DNA from: Atopobium sp.
GTDB taxonomy: Bacteria > Actinomycetota > Coriobacteriia > Coriobacteriales > Atopobiaceae
Assembly: GCA_018376005.1 (NCBI GenBank)
Contig: JAHACE010000117.1
Location: 1-5,435 of the forward strand
DNA length: 5,435 bases
Direction: 5' to 3'
The notes under the pieces are model-generated. The model was not told where the DNA came from. It did no database searches and worked only from the letters and a program-made list of their open reading frames with translations. This document shows positions 5,003 through 5,435 of this stretch, piece by piece (within the stretch, counting starts at the first letter, position 1; the number at the start of each line of letters is the position of its first letter). Both the position numbers and the translations under genes were made by a program.

Positions 5003-5435
5003 TGGACATTCCAAAGTTTTTGAAATTTTTGAATACCTGGTAATTGTTGCTATTGCCGTTGCGCTGGCATTTTTTATCAGGACTTTTGTTGCTGAGGTGT
5101 ATGAGGTTCCAACAGGTTCCATGCTCAATACCATTCAGCTGGGAGACCGCTTGGTAGGAGAGAAGCTTACCTATCGCTTTGGCGGTACTCCTCAAGCAGG
5201 TGATGTGGTTACCTTTACCAGCCCTCAAAACCCCGATACGCTTTTAGTGAAGCGCGTCATTGCCACAGCAGGTCAAACGGTTGATTTGCGTGACGGTGCT
5301 GTGTATGTTGATGGTCAGCTTATGGACGAGCCTTATACTGAAGGCAAGCCAACCTATTCTCTTGCGGATCGCAACGGTGCCGTAATTCAGAATTATCCGT
5401 ATACTGTTCCTGCAGGTCATATTTTTGTTATGGGG
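4995..5435 (+). CDS. lepB: Signal peptidase I, 5' part
   Basis: Signal peptidase I cuts signal peptides from exported proteins at the outer face of the membrane. ATG 4995 overlaps the end of trmD by 8 nt, and the frame runs open to the window edge (147 residues). A short N terminus is followed by one membrane segment (about 14-33, YLVIVAIAVALAFFIRTFVA), then box B with the nucleophile S42 in VPTGSMLNT. K86 in LLVKRVIA is the general base, and the strand DLRDGAVYVDGQ follows. The last visible residues, GHIFVMG, begin the conserved GDNRxxSxDSR box cut off by the window. The overlap suggests translational coupling to trmD. Confidence 0.93.
   Translation, partial: MSSGHSKVFEIFEYLVIVAIAVALAFFIRTFVAEVYEVPTGSMLNTIQLGDRLVGEKLTYRFGGTPQAGDVVTFTSPQNPDTLLVKRVIATAGQTVDLRDGAVYVDGQLMDEPYTEGKPTYSLADRNGAVIQNYPYTVPAGHIFVMG

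Overview
The window looks like a piece of a Coriobacteriia chromosome, most likely from the Atopobium/Lancefieldella group. This is inferred from moderate GC by eye, the bS16 protein with an Ala/Glu-rich tail, a long acidic RsfS tail, the gene order nadD-yqeK-rsfS and rpsP-khpA-rimM-trmD-lepB, and frequent TTG/GTG starts. No database comparison was possible. All genes belong to conserved housekeeping families. I see no mobile element, CRISPR array, tRNA, rRNA or novel multi-gene system. The interest lies in damaged or shortened genes and in dense regulatory overlap.

Left block, + strand, 1-1616: the 3' part of nadD (NAD synthesis), yqeK (HD-domain Ap4A hydrolase) and rsfS (ribosome silencing factor). 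The well-placed ribosome-binding sites and starts of yqeK (ATG 572) and rsfS (ATG 1211) are in a different frame from the conserved bodies of the proteins. rsfS also lacks about 21-23 codons of its conserved core, so it looks disrupted. The operon appears to end at a strong intrinsic terminator at 1742-1783, which lies inside the 3' coding part of the convergent dinB gene.

Middle, - strand, 1627-2961: dinB, a complete Y-family DNA polymerase IV. Its promoter can be read as leaderless, and a LexA/SOS-type operator overlaps its -35 element. Almost the same bases carry a good + strand promoter (TTGACG-N17-TATACT) for the next operon.

Right block, + strand, 2949-5435: a roughly 165-nt leader with inverted repeats, then rpsP (bS16), khpA (KH RNA-binding protein), rimM (16S processing factor, apparently missing an internal segment of its N-terminal barrel), trmD (tRNA m1G37 methyltransferase) and the 5' part of lepB (signal peptidase I). 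Gaps are 3, 2 and 1 nt and the last pair overlaps by 8 nt, so this is one tightly coupled ribosome and tRNA maturation operon leading into protein export.
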